A stretch of DNA of 64,000 nucleotides, from NCBI RefSeq assembly GCF_014208105.1, contig NZ_JACHMQ010000001.1:6820001-6884000 (forward strand), written 5' to 3'. The notes under the pieces were generated by a model. The model was not told the origin of the DNA, did not search any database, and saw nothing but the letters and a program-made list of their open reading frames with translations. This stretch comes from Actinomadura coerulea. GTDB taxonomy: Bacteria; Actinomycetota; Actinomycetes; Streptosporangiales; Streptosporangiaceae. Positions 25,211-33,856 of this stretch are shown here, one piece after another (the stretch's first letter is position 1; each line of letters opens with the position of its first letter). The translations under genes were made by a program, and so were the position numbers.

Positions 25211-26500
25211 TCAGTTCTCCTTCCAGACGGCCACCCGCCACCGGGCGAGCCATCCGGTGGCGAGGCCGGCGACGAGACCCGTCCCGGCGAGCACGATCAG
25301 CAGCAGCCAGCCGCGGCCGAGGTCCGGTTCGCCCGGCGCGTCCGAGGACGGCACGAGGTCGACGGTCAGTTCGAGCGGCATGCCGGGCGACGTCCGCACC
25401 GACGGCGGGGCGGAGAAGGAGTTGCTCACCACCAGGCAGACGGGCGTGCCGCCGGAGCCGCCGTCCGGCGAGGGCGAGGCGGAGGCGTCCGCCCCGGTCC
25501 GCTGGTCCGACCAGCGCAGGCCGGTGGACCGCACGTCGGTGCGTCCGCTGCCCGCGTCCGTCCCGCGGACGAGTTCCTGCCCGGCCCCGGACACCGCGCG
25601 CAGCAGGACCCCGTGGTCGGGGTTCAGGGTGCGGTCGAGCGAGACGCTGACGGACGCGCGCAGCTCCTGGCCCGGAGCCACCGACACGCGGTACCAGCGG
25701 TGCTCGCTGAACCGCTCCCGGTCGGTGTACACGCCGGGCGCGAGCGTGGGGGCGTCGGCGCACCCGGCGGTCCCGGCGACCTTCTCCGGAGTCCTCTTGT
25801 AGGTGGTCCTGGCGCGCTGGACGAGCTGGTTGAGGCGTCCGGTCAGCTCCTCCTGGTGCTGGACGGCGGTGTAGGTCCCGCCGGTCGCGTCGGCGATGCA
25901 GGTGAGCTGCTGCCGGACCTTGTCGCTGAGGGTCAGCCCGAGGGTGTCGACGACGAGGTGCGTGCCCTGGGAGGCGAGCTGCCGGGCGACCTCGCAGGGG
26001 TCGGGCGGCGAGCAGGTGTCCTCGCCGTCGGTGATGAGGATGATCCTGCGCGTCGTCTCCCCGGTGCCGAGGTCCCTGGTCGCCGCGCGGAGCGCCAGCC
26101 CGATCGGCGTCCAGCCGGTGGGGCGCAGCGTCGCGATCGCCGCCTTCGCCCGCGCCTTGTCCACCGGGCCGACCGGGGAGAGCTGCTGGGTGTCGGTGCA
26201 TCCGACGGCCTTGGAGCTGCCGGGGAACCGGTACCGCGCGCCGAGCACGCGGATGCCGAGCTGCGTCTCGGCGGGCAGGGAGTCGACCACCGCGCCGAAG
26301 GAGTGCTGGGCGACCGCCATCCGGCTGAGCCCGTCGATGTCGCGGGCGCGCATGGAGCCGCTGACGTCGAGGACCAGTTCGACCTTGGGGGGCTCCGCGG
26401 GCTCGCCGCCGTCGGCGGAGGCGGGGGGCGCGCCGACCAGCGCCAGGGGGGCGAGCAGGGCGAGCAGACCGCCGCCCGCGAAAGATCGTTTGAAGAGCAC
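25211..26500 (-). CDS. Membrane-anchored von Willebrand factor A domain protein
   Basis: 429 residues from GTG 26500. The signal peptide (~1-29, ending PPASADG) is followed by a VWA domain with a complete MIDAS motif DVSGSM (45-50), TGWTPIG and ITDGEDTC. A second, strand-rich domain (~230-390) follows, with a TM helix (~397-417) and a short basic cytosolic end. It is exported and held in the membrane. VWA domains bind metal-dependent protein ligands. The partner is probably the exported protein encoded 2 bp downstream; the function is otherwise unknown. Confidence 0.9.
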   Translation of the reverse strand: MLFKRSFAGGGLLALLAPLALVGAPPASADGGEPAEPPKVELVLDVSGSMRARDIDGLSRMAVAQHSFGAVVDSLPAETQLGIRVLGARYRFPGSSKAVGCTDTQQLSPVGPVDKARAKAAIATLRPTGWTPIGLALRAATRDLGTGETTRRIILITDGEDTCSPPDPCEVARQLASQGTHLVVDTLGLTLSDKVRQQLTCIADATGGTYTAVQHQEELTGRLNQLVQRARTTYKRTPEKVAGTAGCADAPTLAPGVYTDRERFSEHRWYRVSVAPGQELRASVSVSLDRTLNPDHGVLLRAVSGAGQELVRGTDAGSGRTDVRSTGLRWSDQRTGADASASPSPDGGSGGTPVCLVVSNSFSAPPSVRTSPGMPLELTVDLVPSSDAPGEPDLGRGWLLLIVLAGTGLVAGLATGWLARWRVAVWKEN

Positions 26501-26563
26501 CAGGGGATCCTAATGACGCCCGCGGGCCCCGGAGGCGAAGATCGAAAACCGTCCCTCCGGGCG

Positions 26564-27037
26564 CTATGTGATCTCCGCCAGGCGCGCTCGGGTGCGGGAG
26601 GGCGCCGACGGCGGGAGGGTGTCGAGGACGTCGGCCAGGGTGACGCCGGAGAGGCTGTCCCGCCAGGCCCGGTGCGCGTCCGCCATCTTCGCGGCGAGGA
26701 CGCAGGTGCTCCGGCATTCGGCGGCCGGCAGCGCCCCCCGGCCCTGCCGCCGGATCTCGCGGCACTCGTACGGTGAGGACGTGCCGTCGACGGCCTCGAC
26801 GATCTGCAGGAGCGTGATCTCGGAGCCGGGCCGCGCGAGACGGAATCCTCCGCGCGGGCCCGCGGTCGCGGTGAGCAGTCCGGCCTTGACGAGGGCCTTC
26901 AGCTGCTTGGCGAGATAGGGCGCCGGCAGGTCGTAGTACTGCGCCAGCTGAGCCGTCGACGCGCTGACTCCCGGATCCAGCTGGGCCAGCGTGGTCGCGC
27001 AGTGCAGGACCCATTCGGTGCTAACAGGCAGTTTCAC
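26564..27037 (-). CDS. Rrf2 family transcriptional regulator
   Basis: 157 residues from GTG 27037. The winged HTH fits Rrf2 (STAQLAQYYDLPAPYLAKQL, LLTATAGPRGGFRLAR). Three cysteines (C-x(16)-C-x3-C: YECREI, AECRSTC) lie near residues 92-113, where Rrf2 proteins of the IscR/NsrR type bind an iron-sulfur cluster, so redox or nitric-oxide sensing is possible. The gene is divergent from an NmrA-like dehydrogenase; the 95-bp spacer carries a palindrome. Confidence 0.9.
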   Translation of the reverse strand: MKLPVSTEWVLHCATTLAQLDPGVSASTAQLAQYYDLPAPYLAKQLKALVKAGLLTATAGPRGGFRLARPGSEITLLQIVEAVDGTSSPYECREIRRQGRGALPAAECRSTCVLAAKMADAHRAWRDSLSGVTLADVLDTLPPSAPSRTRARLAEIT

Positions 27038-27056
27038 CCCCGAAGTCTACCGCAGA

Positions 27057-27083
27057 TATCGTGGATCTATTTTATCCGTGATA
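27057..27083. promoter_or_regulatory. Operator between the rrf2-like gene and the NmrA-like gene
   Basis: Inverted repeat with arms TATCGTGGAT (27057-27066) and ATCCGTGATA (27074-27083), 8 of 10 matching, with a 7-bp A+T-rich centre. The position in the divergent promoter region suggests that Rrf2 represses both genes. Confidence 0.6.
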
Positions 27084-27132
27084 GCGTCGGCTCGACCGCC
27101 AGACAAGGACCGCCAGGACAAGGGAGGACGCC

Positions 27133-27897
27133 ATGCGGATCGCCGTCGCCGGCGCGACCGGGAACATCGGAACCCTCACCGCCGCCGCTCTCCAGCGGGA
27201 CGGCCACGAGGTGGTGGGCATCAGCCGCTCGCTCGGCGTGGACCTGACGACCGGGGAGGGCCTCGACGACGTGCTGGCCGGCGTCGACGCGGTCGTCGAC
27301 GCCACCAACAGCACCGCGGCCGACCCGGCCGAGACGGTGGCCTACTTCGGTGCCGTCACGCGGAACCTGCTCGCCGCCGAGGAGCGGGCCGGCGTCGGCC
27401 ACCACGTGCTGCTGTCGATCGCGGGTGTCGACCGCATCGAGGGCAACGCGCACTACGCCGGCAAACGAGAGCAGGAGCGCCTGGTGGCCGCCGGTCCGGT
27501 GCCGTGGACGATCGTCCCGGCCACGCAGTTCCACGACTTCGCCGCGATGGTGACGAGCTGGACCGAGCGGGACGGCGTCGCCACGATCGCGCCGCTGCTG
27601 GTGCAGCCGGTCGCCCCCGCGGACGTGGCCGCCGTGCTCGCCGAGATCGCGCCTGGCCGGCAGCCGCGGGGGCGTTACCGCGACGTCGCCGGGCCCGACC
27701 CGCAGGACCTGGTCGACATGGCCCGGCGCACCCACCAGGCGCGCGGCCGCACGGTGAAGCTCGTGCCGACGTGGTCGGGGATCTTCAGCCCGGAGACGGC
27801 GGGCAACGTGCTGCTGCCCGGCCCGGACGCCCGCATCATGCCGACGACCTTCGACCAGTGGCTCGCCGAGCAGCGACAGGGGCGGCCCATGGAATAA
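27133..27897 (+). CDS. NmrA-like NAD(P)-binding protein
   Basis: 254 residues with the N-terminal glycine motif AGATGNIGTLTAAAL (NAD(P) binding) and extended-SDR features (VLLSIAGVDRIEGNAHYAGK, with Tyr and Lys of the active-site pair spaced as YxxxK). The family contains quinone reductases, redox sensors and isomerases. It is divergent from the Rrf2 gene, a frequent actinomycete pairing, which implies expression under oxidative stress. Confidence 0.88.
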   Translation: MRIAVAGATGNIGTLTAAALQRDGHEVVGISRSLGVDLTTGEGLDDVLAGVDAVVDATNSTAADPAETVAYFGAVTRNLLAAEERAGVGHHVLLSIAGVDRIEGNAHYAGKREQERLVAAGPVPWTIVPATQFHDFAAMVTSWTERDGVATIAPLLVQPVAPADVAAVLAEIAPGRQPRGRYRDVAGPDPQDLVDMARRTHQARGRTVKLVPTWSGIFSPETAGNVLLPGPDARIMPTTFDQWLAEQRQGRPME

Positions 27898-27953
27898 CGC
27901 CGGTGCGACGCCCGCTTTAGCCATCGACGAAGGACACGAGGGGGACAGAGAAC

Positions 27954-28463
27954 ATGGCAACCGAGAGGGCACTGCTCGCGGGCGGCTGTTTCTGGGGGAT
28001 GGAAGAGCTGTTCCGCCGCCGGCCCGGAGTGGTCTCCACGCGCGTCGGCTACAGCGGCGGCGAGGTGCCCAACGCCACCTACCGCAACCACGGGTCCCAC
28101 GCCGAGACCATCGAGGTCGTCTACGACCCCGACCAGACCGACTTCCGGGCGCTGCTGGAGTTCTTCTTCCAGATCCACGACCCGACGACCGTGGACCGCC
28201 AGGGCAACGACGTCGGCACGAGCTACCGCTCCGCGATCTTCTACACCTCGGACGAGCAGCGGAAGGTGGCCGAGGACACCATCGCCGACGTCGACGCCTC
28301 CGGCCTGTGGCCGGGCAAGGTCGTCACCGAGGTCACCGCCGCCGGCGACTTCTGGGAAGCCGAGCCCGAGCACCAGGACTACCTGCAGAAGTACCCGAAC
28401 GGCTACACCTGCCACTTCCCCCGTCCCGGCTGGAAGCTGCCCAAGCGACCCGCCGAAGCCTGA
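27954..28463 (+). CDS. msrA: Peptide-methionine (S)-S-oxide reductase MsrA
   Basis: 169 residues. The catalytic motif GGCFWGMEELF (Cys12) and the conserved GYSGGEVPNATY, NHGSHAETIEVVYDP and THDPTTVDRQGND-like (HDPTTVDRQGND) segments identify MsrA. It reduces methionine sulfoxide in oxidised proteins using thioredoxin. It lies 57 bp after the NmrA-like gene and may share its Rrf2-controlled transcript. A strong hairpin follows. Confidence 0.96.
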   Translation: MATERALLAGGCFWGMEELFRRRPGVVSTRVGYSGGEVPNATYRNHGSHAETIEVVYDPDQTDFRALLEFFFQIHDPTTVDRQGNDVGTSYRSAIFYTSDEQRKVAEDTIADVDASGLWPGKVVTEVTAAGDFWEAEPEHQDYLQKYPNGYTCHFPRPGWKLPKRPAEA

Positions 28464-28468
28464 CACCA

Positions 28469-28502
28469 CCGGACGGCGCGGGCGCGGGCACGCGCCGTCC
28501 GG
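28469..28502. terminator. Bidirectional hairpin between msrA and the NTPase operon
   Basis: Perfect 12-bp arms (28469-28480 and 28491-28502) with a 10-nt loop, located between two convergent genes, so it can end both transcripts. Confidence 0.75.
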
Positions 28503-28523
28503 CACGACCCTGGAGCCACAGGG

Positions 28524-30908
28524 TCAGATGAACTCCTCGCGCCCCTGATTCCTTGTGGTCAGGCGCGCGGCCCCGTAGACCTGGGAACCCAGCTCCAGGA
28601 AGACGCGGCGAACGTCGTCCTGCTCGCTCGGGCCCAGCGCCCTCGTGAGCTCCTCGATCGCCCGCGGCGACAGCAGACTGACGACCATGTCATAGCTTCT
28701 GCACAGGTTCCTCAGGTCTTCATAACGCTCTGGGCCGGCACGGAACCACGCGGCGATGGCGTTGCGGAAACCCGCGACGGTGTCCCGCAGCATCACCCAC
28801 ACGCCGACCACGCGCAGGAAGTCCGATGTGACGTCGGAGATGCTCCAGCTGCCGGGCCGGTCGGCGCGGTCGTCGAACAGCGAAGTGATGATCTTCTCGT
28901 GCGGAGTCAGCTCCTCGAGCCGGTCCAGGGCCCCGGTGAAGAGCGCGTCGACCTCCCCCGGGAGGAAGCTGGGCTCGACGGGTTCCGGTGGATCATCGGC
29001 GGGCCCGTGAAAATGCATGTGGACGTCGCCGTTGATCGTCGGGTTGTTCAGCCCCGTAACGGCCTCGTTGCTGGTCTGCGTCTTCGCGATGCCCGACTCG
29101 CCCTGCCGGGTGAGGCGTACGAGCTCGTTGAGCGACGCCGCGAGCGTCTCGGTGTCCTGGCGCTGGGTGCGGCCGAGATCGCCGAGCACGCGGCGGACCT
29201 CGTCCCGCTCCTCGCCGAGCGACTGGATCTCCCTGAGGATCTGCGACTGCTGCCGCCCCTGCCGCTCGACCCGCCGGTGCAGGACCTTCAGTTCGTTCTC
29301 CTGGCCGGCGGCCTCGAGCCGCTGCATGACGCCCTTGATAGCGGCTTCGAAGTCCTCGGCGAAGCGGCGTCGGCTGTGCACGAGCGGCGGACGGTCCCCG
29401 GCGCCGGCCAGGACCGGGACCGCGGTCTCGGCGAGGTAGCCGTTGACCACCAGCAGGGCGGCGCGGTCCTCACGACCGGCCTTCACCTTCTCGACCTGCG
29501 CGGCCAGGGCCGAGGCGTCCTTGGGCCCGAGCAGCGAGTCGGCGATGAGCACCGCGCAGCCGCCGCCGTCCTCGCCGTGGACGACCCAGAAGTCGGCGCG
29601 TACCCCGGTGCCCTTCGGGGCGGCCTGCGCCTCGAACGGCCAGCCGCCGAGGTCCAGCACGCGGGCGATCTCGGCGCGCACGTCGTCGCGGGTCGCCAGC
29701 TGGAACTGGTCCCGGGCGGCCTCGCGGATCATCGCCCGGGTGACGTCGGTGCCCGCCGTCCGCGCCATGCGGTAGCCGTGGTGGCAGAGCTTGACGATCG
29801 TGCGCGCGTTCCCGCCGGCCAGCGTCACCAGGTAGTCGGTCACCGCCTCGGTGAACGGGGCCAGTTCGCGGGGGTGGCCCGCGCGTTCCTGGCTGTCGAG
29901 GATGTACTGCCGCGTCTCGGCGGGGGTCAGCGCCGACGGCCGGACGATGCAGCCGATCCGCTGCCGCACGTCCTCCGGCAGGGCCTCCAGGAAGTCGGGC
30001 AGCCCGGACAGCACCAGGAACGCGCGGGCGGCGCCGAACACCTCCAGCAGCTTCTTGAAGGCCCGCGCCGTGTCGGTGGCCGGGGAGTGCTGCCAGGAGA
30101 GCACCTTCTCCAGTTCGTCGATCACCACCACGAACCGGCGGCTCTGCCGCCCGTACAGGAACGCCACCACGCCGATGGCCTCGAGCGCGGCGGTGTCGGT
30201 GTCGATCGCCGCGGTGATCCCGCGCTCCGCGAGGGCCTGGTCGGGGACGTGCCCGCGCAGCCACTCCCAGACCGCGTGCTCGAACTCGGGTTGCAGGAAC
30301 AGCGTGAGGGCCGTGGCGAACGCGTCGTTCTCGGTGATCGCTCGCAGCCGTTCCCGCAGCATCTGGACGAACGCGCTCTTCATGAGGCCGAGCTGCTCGA
30401 TGACCTCCTCGGCCCGGACCTCGCGGTCGCGCAGCCGCTGCGCGGCGTGGTCGGTCAGCTTCGACTGGGTGAGCGAGTCGGCGACGAGGTCCGCGTAGTA
30501 CTCCTGGACCCGCTCACGGAGTTCGTCCTTGGTCAGCTCGGCCAGGAAGCGCTGCTTGTAGAGGGCCAGGAAGGTGTCGGCGGGCGCGTCCAGGTAGAGG
30601 TGCCGGACGTCCTGCCCGGCGGCCCCGGAGATGTGCAGCATCAGTTCCAGGGCCAGGTGGGTCTTGCCCGTGCCGTACTCGCCGACGACGGCGACCACGC
30701 TCCCCGAGGCCGCGTTCGCCGCGCCGTCGGCGTTCCAGCCCGCGAGATAGTCGTCGGCGAAGGACAGGGCCTCGCGGATGGCCGCGGTCCGGACGGTGAC
30801 GAGGTCGTCGGCCAGGGCCGAGCGCCGGGCCACGGCGGCGGCCGGGAACGGGTTGCCCGTGCTCTGCCTGCCCGTGCCCTGGTTGCCCGTGCTCTGCGAA
30901 GAGTTCAC
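28524..30908 (-). CDS. Large P-loop NTPase with coiled coil, third gene of an unrecognised operon
   Basis: 794 residues. Start GTG 30908 overlaps the preceding stop (GTGA), so it is coupled. After a Gln/Ser/Thr-Gly-rich start comes an ATPase core with Walker A GEYGTGKT (76-83), Walker B RRFVVVIDELEKVL (~258-270) and LVLSGLPDFLEAL (sensor region), in the style of ORC/KAP/STAND-like ATPases. Residues ~430-520 form an alpha/beta domain (VRADFWVVHGED, AVLIADSLLG) that recalls a restriction-endonuclease fold but lacks an E-x-K pair. A coiled coil (~525-595), a short NGDVHMHFHG strand (~622-633) and a helical C-terminal domain follow. No known family is assigned. Together with the two upstream genes it may form a signal-transducing or defence NTPase system. 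Confidence 0.8.
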   Translation of the reverse strand: MNSSQSTGNQGTGRQSTGNPFPAAAVARRSALADDLVTVRTAAIREALSFADDYLAGWNADGAANAASGSVVAVVGEYGTGKTHLALELMLHISGAAGQDVRHLYLDAPADTFLALYKQRFLAELTKDELRERVQEYYADLVADSLTQSKLTDHAAQRLRDREVRAEEVIEQLGLMKSAFVQMLRERLRAITENDAFATALTLFLQPEFEHAVWEWLRGHVPDQALAERGITAAIDTDTAALEAIGVVAFLYGRQSRRFVVVIDELEKVLSWQHSPATDTARAFKKLLEVFGAARAFLVLSGLPDFLEALPEDVRQRIGCIVRPSALTPAETRQYILDSQERAGHPRELAPFTEAVTDYLVTLAGGNARTIVKLCHHGYRMARTAGTDVTRAMIREAARDQFQLATRDDVRAEIARVLDLGGWPFEAQAAPKGTGVRADFWVVHGEDGGGCAVLIADSLLGPKDASALAAQVEKVKAGREDRAALLVVNGYLAETAVPVLAGAGDRPPLVHSRRRFAEDFEAAIKGVMQRLEAAGQENELKVLHRRVERQGRQQSQILREIQSLGEERDEVRRVLGDLGRTQRQDTETLAASLNELVRLTRQGESGIAKTQTSNEAVTGLNNPTINGDVHMHFHGPADDPPEPVEPSFLPGEVDALFTGALDRLEELTPHEKIITSLFDDRADRPGSWSISDVTSDFLRVVGVWVMLRDTVAGFRNAIAAWFRAGPERYEDLRNLCRSYDMVVSLLSPRAIEELTRALGPSEQDDVRRVFLELGSQVYGAARLTTRNQGREEFI

Positions 30909-31777
30909 AGGTACTCCGCCGTGCGGTAGGCGTACGTCTTGAAGTCGTCGAAGGTCAGGTCGGTTCTGCCGTGCTCGGCGGCGTAGCTCCAGATGCCCCG
31001 CATCAGCCGTTGCAGCTCGGTGACCGTCATCGGCTGGACCCCCAGGTTGCGCTCCTGGATGACCTTGCGCATGGTCTCCTCGCTGACGGTGGGGCCGGAG
31101 CCGTCGGGGACGAAGTGGCTCAGGTAGGCCCAGCCGTCCTCCGCGCCGAGCGTGCCGACGCGCAGCCGGAGCGGTGGGGCGGCGTACAGCTGCCGAGCGC
31201 TGGTCTCGGCGACGTCCTCGTAGGAGGTCTCGGCGAAGAACAGGAGGTTGCGCTCGGCGGCCAGGCCCCCGTAGCGGACCAGTTCCTCGGGGACCGTCGA
31301 CTGCGGCAGCAGCAGCATGAAGATCCACTTCTTCTGCTGGAGCAGCCGTGAAAGCGTCTCGTACGCCAGCGCGAGCGGCCCGCCGGTCTCCTCGCCCAGC
31401 AGCCCGAGCTCCTCCTTCTCGAAGATCCCCGAGAACTTCAGCTCGCGCAGCAGCCGTTTCCAGACCTCCCCCATGCGGTCGTCGATCGACCCCGCCTTCG
31501 CGTGGTCGCGAGTCAGATCGATGATCATGGGCCGGTGGTCGGCGGGCGGATGGTCCCGCAGCCAGTGCGCGCACCGGTGGATCAGTGACGTCTTCCCGCA
31601 CTTGCTGCCGCCCGAGACCAGCACCATCCGCCCCTTGGCCAGGAGCGGGGAGCAGTCGGCGAAGTGGCCCTGGAACTCCTCGAACGCGTGCTGGGCATGG
31701 TCCACAGCGGCATAGCGGTCGGCGTGGTCCGGCGTCTCCCAGGGGCACAGCGGCCCGAGCTCCGGGAACGGAATCAC
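30905..31777 (-). CDS. P-loop NTPase, second gene of the same operon
   Basis: 290 residues. Walker A GGSKCGKT (56-63) within MVLVSGGSKCGKTSLIHRCA; the expected Walker B strand (KKWIFMLLLPQST, ~150) ends in Pro-Gln without an acidic pair, so hydrolysis may be impaired or the acid supplied elsewhere. The C-terminal part is helical and winged-HTH-like in size. The stop overlaps the start of the large NTPase gene by 4 bp, and the gene lies 21 bp after the membrane-protein gene. Two NTPases translated in a coupled way suggest a hetero-oligomer. No family recognised. Confidence 0.8.
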   Translation of the reverse strand: MIPFPELGPLCPWETPDHADRYAAVDHAQHAFEEFQGHFADCSPLLAKGRMVLVSGGSKCGKTSLIHRCAHWLRDHPPADHRPMIIDLTRDHAKAGSIDDRMGEVWKRLLRELKFSGIFEKEELGLLGEETGGPLALAYETLSRLLQQKKWIFMLLLPQSTVPEELVRYGGLAAERNLLFFAETSYEDVAETSARQLYAAPPLRLRVGTLGAEDGWAYLSHFVPDGSGPTVSEETMRKVIQERNLGVQPMTVTELQRLMRGIWSYAAEHGRTDLTFDDFKTYAYRTAEYL

Positions 31778-31798
31778 CTTCGCTCCTTCGTTGTCATG

Positions 31799-32626
31799 TC
31801 ATGCCTTCATCTCGGGATGGAGACGTCCGGGGCGCTCCAGCGCCAGGGCCAGCACCTCGCAGCCGTCCCGCACCTCGGCCAGGGCCGTGTCGATGTCCTG
31901 GCTGCGGGACGCGCGGTCCTGGGACGACGTGCCGCCCCATCCGCTGCCGAGCGCGTCTCCCAGCGGTGCGGTCGCCAGCGTGGTGCGGAGCCTGGTGGGC
32001 GCACGCCATCTCTTGCGCAAGAGCTCGTAGCGGCGCAACTGCGCGTCCAACTCGGCTCCGGCCTTGCCGACGGCCTCGTCGGACGGCAGAGGACCGGCGC
32101 TGTAGGACACCCAGGCCTGCGCGTACTCGGAAGCCGCGGAGCCGTACTGGCGTGCGGCCCGGCGTAGTTCGTCGGCCCGGAGCATCCCGGTGTCGCGGGC
32201 GCTGCGCCAGTCGCCCGCGAGCATGGTGAGGACCGCGCCCGCCGCGGCGGCGAGCAGGATCTTCACCAGTTCCGACAGACTCAGGGCCCCTGAGCCGCCC
32301 CCGCTCGAACCGCCTTCCTTGGACGCCTCGTACAGCGCCTTGCACGCGCGGTCGAACGCCTCGGGCTTCTGCTTGCGCCAGGCGTCCAGGGGCGTTGCCT
32401 TGCCCGCCACCTTGATGTGCGTGCGAGCCGCGGCGCGTTCTCCGAGACCGAGCGCGACCGCCGCGTTGACCAGTTCGGTTTGGTGCGCAGGGCTGAGGCA
32501 GTGGACGAGGCGGGCGTCATCGGCGGTGTCTCCGGCGGCGGCGCTGGCGGGAGCGGCGGCCACCGGAACGAAAGCGAGGGCGAGAAGGACGAGCAGCCCG
32601 GATCGAACTGGCCTAAGCCCCCGCAT
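31799..32626 (-). CDS. Membrane-spanning protein with exported N-terminal domain, first gene of the NTPase operon
   Basis: 275 residues. The signal peptide (~1-31, ending PASAAAG) is followed by an ~80-residue outer domain with two Cys (43 and 95) and a Gly/Ser linker, one transmembrane helix (~118-138) and a ~135-residue helical cytosolic domain. The topology is that of a sensor that connects an outside domain to an inside partner. The two following genes encode cytosolic P-loop NTPases, which are natural candidates for that partner. No family recognised; function inferred from topology and context only. Confidence 0.8.
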   Translation of the reverse strand: MRGLRPVRSGLLVLLALAFVPVAAAPASAAAGDTADDARLVHCLSPAHQTELVNAAVALGLGERAAARTHIKVAGKATPLDAWRKQKPEAFDRACKALYEASKEGGSSGGGSGALSLSELVKILLAAAAGAVLTMLAGDWRSARDTGMLRADELRRAARQYGSAASEYAQAWVSYSAGPLPSDEAVGKAGAELDAQLRRYELLRKRWRAPTRLRTTLATAPLGDALGSGWGGTSSQDRASRSQDIDTALAEVRDGCEVLALALERPGRLHPEMKA

Positions 32627-32792
32627 TCCTACCCTTCCGCCCAGTATGGGTGCACCATATCGAGCAACGAAGTGGCCCGCGATGGATTCCGGCCGACCTG
32701 GGATGACGGGGCCGAAAGCGGCCTCGGCCTAGCGTCGACCGGGTCCTGGTGGCCGGCGACCCGACCGCGCGCCCGTCTCGCTGAACTCTCGC

Positions 32793-33794
32793 TCACCGGC
32801 CGATCGAGCGCAGGTAGCGTTCGCCCAGGACCGCGAGGTGGTCGATGAGACCGGGCGGTCCGGTGACCTCGAAGTCGAGTCCGAGCATGCCGATGTACAC
32901 CGCGATGGTTTCGAGGCTGTCGGCCCCGGTCACGAGTACGCACTGCTGGTCGTTGACCGATTCGACCACGCCGACGGCGGCGTTGATCCGCGAGAGCACT
33001 TCCTGCGCGGAGGCGAACACGGTGATCCGGGCGTGCACCTTCCAGCCCGTCGAGGCGACGTCGCGCAGGACGAAGCTGGTGTAGTCGAGCCCGGGCAGGG
33101 GGGTCGGGGCGAACACGCGGTGGGTGGGCGTGCGCGGGGTGATCCAGTCGACCCGGAACGTCGCCCAGGTGCCGGCCTGGGGGTCGCGGCCGACCAGGTA
33201 CCAGCGGCGCGCCCAGCTGACGAGCCGGTAGGGCTCCACGAGCTTGTGCCCGGACGTCGCCGCCGTGCCGGAGGGCGGCTCGCCCTCCTGGCCGTCGGCC
33301 CCGGTGTAGTCGAAGCGTAACCATTCGTGGTCGCGGACGGCCGTCGCGATCTGGGTCAGGACCCCGGGGTCGATCTCCGGGTCCTCGACGTTGGAACCGG
33401 TGTTCTCCGGCCCATGCGAGGTGGACTGGTGGATCGCCGCCACCTGGCGGCGCAGCCGGTGCGGCAGCACCTGCTCCAGTTTGGCCAGGGCACGGGCACT
33501 GCTGTCCTGGATGCCGCTGATGCCGGTTCCGGCGCGCAGCCCGATCGCGATGGCGACGGCCTCCTGGTCGTCCAGCAGCAGCGGCGGCAGCTTCGTGCCC
33601 ACGCCGAGCTTGTAGGAACCGGTCGTGCCGCGCGTGGCGTCCACGGGATAGCCGAGTTCACGCAGCCGCGCGATGTCGTTGCGGATCGTGCGTCCGCTCA
33701 CGCCGAGGCGTTCGGCCAGCTCGGAGCCCGGCCAGGACGGTCGCGACTGCAGCAGCGAGAGCAGGGCGAGCAGCCTCGCCGAAGTTTCCAGCAT
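32793..33794 (-). CDS. WYL-domain transcriptional regulator (DeoR-type HTH)
   Basis: 333 residues from ATG 33794; ATG 33803 is possible. N-terminal winged HTH (LETSARLLALLSLLQ, then LAERLGVSGRTIRNDIARLR), a WYL domain in the middle (LVEPYRLVSWARRWYLVGRD) and a WCX-like C-terminal extension (TVFASAQEVLSRI, VTGADSLETIAVYIG). It is divergent from an epoxide hydrolase gene, with a short spacer carrying a palindrome. The usual arrangement is that such a regulator controls the divergent gene. Confidence 0.93.
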   Translation of the reverse strand: MLETSARLLALLSLLQSRPSWPGSELAERLGVSGRTIRNDIARLRELGYPVDATRGTTGSYKLGVGTKLPPLLLDDQEAVAIAIGLRAGTGISGIQDSSARALAKLEQVLPHRLRRQVAAIHQSTSHGPENTGSNVEDPEIDPGVLTQIATAVRDHEWLRFDYTGADGQEGEPPSGTAATSGHKLVEPYRLVSWARRWYLVGRDPQAGTWATFRVDWITPRTPTHRVFAPTPLPGLDYTSFVLRDVASTGWKVHARITVFASAQEVLSRINAAVGVVESVNDQQCVLVTGADSLETIAVYIGMLGLDFEVTGPPGLIDHLAVLGERYLRSIGR

Positions 33795-33815
33795 GAATCT
33801 CATGATGCCGCACCA

Positions 33816-33836
33816 ATAGGAATCAAGTCTTCCTAT
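33816..33836. promoter_or_regulatory. Operator between the WYL regulator and the epoxide hydrolase gene
   Basis: Perfect 7-bp arms ATAGGAA (33816-33822) and TTCCTAT (33830-33836) with a 7-bp centre, only 21 bp from each start codon. It is the obvious WYL-regulator site for both genes. Confidence 0.7.
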
Positions 33837-33856
33837 ATGGCTTCTACCGTAGGGGC

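Noticed and set aside
28899..30929. Plus-strand 676-codon frame opposite the large NTPase gene
   Set aside because: Antisense shadow of a high-G+C gene; no domain, no ribosome-binding site, and the minus strand carries Walker motifs.
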